Assembly (NCBI GenBank): GCA_017461565.1
Contig: JAFTXQ010000011.1
Location: 186,001-250,000 of the forward strand
Source: Oscillospiraceae bacterium
Lineage (GTDB): Bacteria; Bacillota; Clostridia; Oscillospirales; Ruminococcaceae
DNA: 64,000 bases
Direction of reading: 5' to 3'
The notes under the pieces are model-generated. The model did no database searches. It worked only from the letters and a program-made list of their open reading frames with translations, and had not been told where the DNA came from. The translations under genes were made by a program, and so were the position numbers. Each line of letters opens with the position of its first letter. The stretch's first letter is position 1. Positions 61,281-64,000 of the stretch are shown here, piece by piece.

Positions 61281-61960
61281 AAGGACTGATATTAAAGGAT
61301 ATCTATGGCATACGCTTTCAGTTCATCGTCGGTCTGTTGATAATGCTGTTCCCGAATATTATGTTCTTCCTTGTAGGCGGAGGCTTGAATATAGGAACAG
61401 AGGGCACAGCGGATAATATTATCGGTATCATGATGTACGGTATCATGAATATAATGAACATCATGCTGTTCTCCTCGTCCATACTCAACACACTCAAGGA
61501 TGACGCAGCAAACGGCTGGGCAAAGTATCAGCTCACCATGCCCGTAACCAAGGAGCAGATAGTTACCGCAAAGCTTGTTTCCACGCTTATCAACATCGGA
61601 GTGCTGGTACTGCTCTCCATGATATTCAACCTTATTGCGGTGTTCCTGTTCAAAATGCCGCTGGAGCTGATGCTCACCATGCCGATATGTATAGGTGTTA
61701 TTCAGCTTATCGCACTGCTTCCTGCTTTCCCCATCTCCATGAGGCTGAGTCCCAATGTGGCGAATGTGCTGTACACCTGCTTTATGTGCATCGTGCTTAT
61801 AGCTGCCATAGTTGTTGTTACGCTGATGCTTGACAGCACACTGCCTATGTTTATCATGAGGATAGTATTCTATGCAGTGATCCCCGTTATCGCAGTTGTT
61901 GTAGGTCTGTTTTCACACAGATGGGCGTCAAAGCTCATTAACGGCGACAATTATATCTGA
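61277..61960 (+). CDS. ABC-2 type permease, second subunit
   Basis: This 227-residue protein has six membrane helices and a conserved-looking L-K-D-x-A-x-x-G-W-x-K-Y-Q-L-T-M-P segment that is common in ABC-2 permeases of Bacillota. The start is TTG at 61277 (or the adjacent TTG at 61274); the better spacing to GAGGTGA favours 61277. It overlaps the previous stop by four bases. Confidence 0.86.
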   Translation: MKGLILKDIYGIRFQFIVGLLIMLFPNIMFFLVGGGLNIGTEGTADNIIGIMMYGIMNIMNIMLFSSSILNTLKDDAANGWAKYQLTMPVTKEQIVTAKLVSTLINIGVLVLLSMIFNLIAVFLFKMPLELMLTMPICIGVIQLIALLPAFPISMRLSPNVANVLYTCFMCIVLIAAIVVVTLMLDSTLPMFIMRIVFYAVIPVIAVVVGLFSHRWASKLINGDNYI

Positions 61961-61999
61961 TCACCACACTCCATACCATACCAAGACCCCTAAGAAGCC

Positions 62000-62037
62000 T
62001 CCCCGGGAGCCAAAAGCCCTCGGGGAGCGCTGTTTTT
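62000..62037 (+). terminator. Terminator after ABC operon
   Basis: CTCCCCG pairs with CGGGGAG around an inner GGAGCC...GGC-type loop, then GCGCTGTTTTTT. Confidence 0.8.
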
Positions 62038-62048
62038 TGGGCATAACA

Positions 62049-62077
62049 AAAGACCCGTGGAGCGTTATCCACGGGTC
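62049..62077 (-). terminator. Terminator after GGDEF gene
   Basis: GACCCGTGGA pairs with TCCACGGGTC (about 62052-62077); the A-run before it gives UUUU on the minus strand. Confidence 0.85.
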
Positions 62078-62094
62078 AATTATTCATTGAAATA

Positions 62095-64000
62095 TCAGCG
62101 TCTGCGTCGCTTGCTCTCCTGCTTGCAGAGGTACATATACTTGTCCGCCTCGCATATAACCTCGTTGATATCCGTAAGCTCCGATATGCGCTTTATACTG
62201 AAGCCTACACTCGCCGAGATCTCATACGGCTTGTTAGCGGAGCGGTTAATATCCCCGATGATGCGGCGGTAATTGCTTATCTTGTCGATAAGTGTCTTTT
62301 CGGTGCAGTACGCACCTACACCTATCAGATAGAATTCGTCACCGCCTGCACGGATGGATATCTCGTGATTGTCAGTGACCTTTGCCACAGCGGAAGCGAC
62401 AGAGGTTATCGCAAAATCGCCCTCGGTGTGACCGAAATTATCGTTGATATATTTAAGACCGTCAAGATCGAACACAATCGCATAGAAGAGATCAGACTTG
62501 TTTGCGTTCTGGAACAGCTCTTTAAGTCCGTTCTCCATGCCACGGCGATTCTTAAGTCCCGTCATTTTGTCTATCTCTGAAAAATCCTGAAGCCTGTGGT
62601 TCACACGGGTCATCTGCAGGGCATTGTAAACGTTTCGCATCCAGTTGCGAAGCACGCCTGTCGGCTTTACGCCACGTGCGGTCTCGCACTGGAGCACGGC
62701 AAATCCAAGCGTGTTGTTCTGGAAATGCACGGGCAGGAAGTAATAGACATAAGGCTTATTGTGATACCTGTGAAGCTCATGCAGCATCAGCTTTGTATCA
62801 AAGCGTTCTCTGTCGTCGTCACAGTGATAGTTCTCGGGATTTACGTGCTGTCCGTCTATCATGGCGTATCGGATGTTGGTGCGTACCGTCGCAGGATATC
62901 CGTCCGTAAGCACCGTATCGGTATCCAGCCAGTTCTCCCTCAGACAAAGGTAAAAGCTGTCAAAGGGTCTTATCAGGTAGGTCTGGCTGCCGATGCTGCC
63001 AAGACACTCCTCGGGACTTTTGGTCTCTGTCAGCGCCTCAAGCATATAGCTCTCTGTAAGACGGTAAAGATCCTCGTTATCGTGTATAGTCTCGTCGCCA
63101 AAGTCACGGTTAAGCTTATACAGTGAGCGGCTGAGCGTATGTATAAGATGCTTGTGATCCACGGGACATCCGCAGCTTAAGCCGATAAACATTCCCTCTG
63201 CGGGATTGCGGTCCACAACGGCGAGAGGCTTGTCAGGCTCCAGTATCTCTCTGATCCTGTCGATAGCCCTTTCAGCCATGCTTACATTGTCTGGGGTATA
63301 GGTAGTGACGCTGACCTCGTTCACGATGGCCTCCTGCGTTGCGTCATAGCCTGTGACGATCACCTGATCAGGCACAGAGATACCTGCTGCGACAAGGGCG
63401 TTTGTAAGCCCTATCGCCATGTGATCGCTTCCACAGATCACTGCGTCGGGCAGTTCAAGCTCGCCCGAGATCATCCTGTTTGCAAGCGCAGCGCCCGAGG
63501 TGTACCAGAAATCGCCGAAGAATATCTTGTTCTCGTCCACAGGAAGCCCACGACGTGCCATCTCATCTTTGAAGCCTTTAAGACGCTGATCCACAATGCC
63601 GTCGCTCTGAGAGCCTGCAAGGAAATAGATATTCTTACAGCCATGCACATCCAGCACATGGCTTGTGATCGCAGCAAAGGATGTTGCATCATCGGTATAT
63701 ATCGTTTCATAGTCTGCTATCGGAAGATCGAGACAGATGACAGGCTTTTTGCAGCGGCGTTTAAGAAGATCCCTGACCCGTTCAAACGAAGAGCTGTCGC
63801 CCATGCCAACAAGCGGAAGAGATACCACCACAACTGCATCCAGAAGCTCAAAATTCATAAGCTCCAGTATATTGAACTCGGCATGGAGAAAATCCTTGTA
63901 GAAGTGTACGCTGTTTACCAGCGGACAGAATGCCGCCAGATCGTAGCCGTACATCTCGCACCTTGCGAGAAGTCCGTCAAGTATACGCTGCTGATATATA
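62095..64000 (-). CDS. Periplasmic-binding-like sensor fused to GGDEF domain, 5' end outside window
   Basis: The frame is open to the window edge; codons before the methionine at 63954 read Q-Q-R-I-L-D-G-L-L-A-R-C-E and belong to the same fold, so the start is upstream. The first 270 visible residues resemble a LacI-type ligand-binding domain (D-A-V-I-C-G-S-D-H-M-A-I-G, V-T-G-Y-D). A middle region is unassigned. The last 170 residues form a GGDEF domain (K-M-T-G-L-K-N-R-R-G, R-A-G-G-D-E-F). It would make cyclic di-GMP in response to a small molecule, probably a sugar, in the cytoplasm. There is no membrane segment and no DNA-binding part in view. Confidence 0.9.
   Translation of the reverse strand, partial: IYQQRILDGLLARCEMYGYDLAAFCPLVNSVHFYKDFLHAEFNILELMNFELLDAVVVVSLPLVGMGDSSSFERVRDLLKRRCKKPVICLDLPIADYETIYTDDATSFAAITSHVLDVHGCKNIYFLAGSQSDGIVDQRLKGFKDEMARRGLPVDENKIFFGDFWYTSGAALANRMISGELELPDAVICGSDHMAIGLTNALVAAGISVPDQVIVTGYDATQEAIVNEVSVTTYTPDNVSMAERAIDRIREILEPDKPLAVVDRNPAEGMFIGLSCGCPVDHKHLIHTLSRSLYKLNRDFGDETIHDNEDLYRLTESYMLEALTETKSPEECLGSIGSQTYLIRPFDSFYLCLRENWLDTDTVLTDGYPATVRTNIRYAMIDGQHVNPENYHCDDDRERFDTKLMLHELHRYHNKPYVYYFLPVHFQNNTLGFAVLQCETARGVKPTGVLRNWMRNVYNALQMTRVNHRLQDFSEIDKMTGLKNRRGMENGLKELFQNANKSDLFYAIVFDLDGLKYINDNFGHTEGDFAITSVASAVAKVTDNHEISIRAGGDEFYLIGVGAYCTEKTLIDKISNYRRIIGDINRSANKPYEISASVGFSIKRISELTDINEVICEADKYMYLCKQESKRRRR

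Overview
The window looks like a chromosome segment of an anaerobic, endospore-forming Clostridia member, most like Ruminococcus or another Oscillospiraceae. The grounds are sporulation genes (spoVT, spoIIGA-sigE, spmA-spmB, a YlmC/YmxH protein), Bacillota-type GGAGG ribosome binding sites, TTGACA-17-TATAAT promoters, a T-box leader, CotH-domain lipoproteins and a GH43 plant-polysaccharide enzyme. The genus is inferred from gene content only.

Positions 1-7120 are accessory DNA. They hold a DUF960 protein cut by the window edge, an amidoligase, a class II glutamine amidotransferase and a serine recombinase in one tightly packed operon. A palindrome cluster, a 58-residue excisionase-type protein, a helicase C-terminal fragment abutting a HerA/FtsK-like ATPase, and two unknown genes follow. 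A structured repeat lies at 6005-6113, and a second copy lies far away at 45976-46079.

From 7225 the DNA is chromosomal in character. First come spoVT, two CotH lipoprotein genes, and a response regulator/lipid kinase/hybrid histidine kinase operon. An AraC regulator, spoIIGA-sigE, a CCA-adding enzyme, a small methyltransferase/oxidoreductase cluster and a phosphotransferase-like gene follow. Next are a divergent EF-G paralogue, tyrS, and a T-box-controlled gene of unknown function. Then come aroF, gdhA, phoH-ybeY-dgkA, a broken DUF11 gene, and rpsB-tsf.

After position 37400 come a YlmC-type gene, an ECF sigma factor with a membrane partner, GH43, an orphan sugar-binding lipoprotein, a GC-rich structured candidate RNA, a cell-wall-anchored protein, spmAB, an AbrB-type regulator, and ogt. 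These lead to the conserved tig-clpP-clpX region, a phosphoesterase, thrC, and the block rplS-lepB-rbgA-rnhB-yraN. The right end holds an ASKHA-type protein, a tandem hairpin repeat, pyrB with a PyrI-like zinc tail, a sigma-like/XRE/ImmA cassette, a YtrA-type ABC transporter operon and a truncated sugar-sensor/GGDEF protein.

Most genes are ordinary. The points most worth checking are the amidoligase cassette, the two covarying RNA-like repeats, the GC-rich structured element at 42500-42670, the T-box in front of an unknown membrane protein, and the EF-G paralogue without its guanine-recognition motif.
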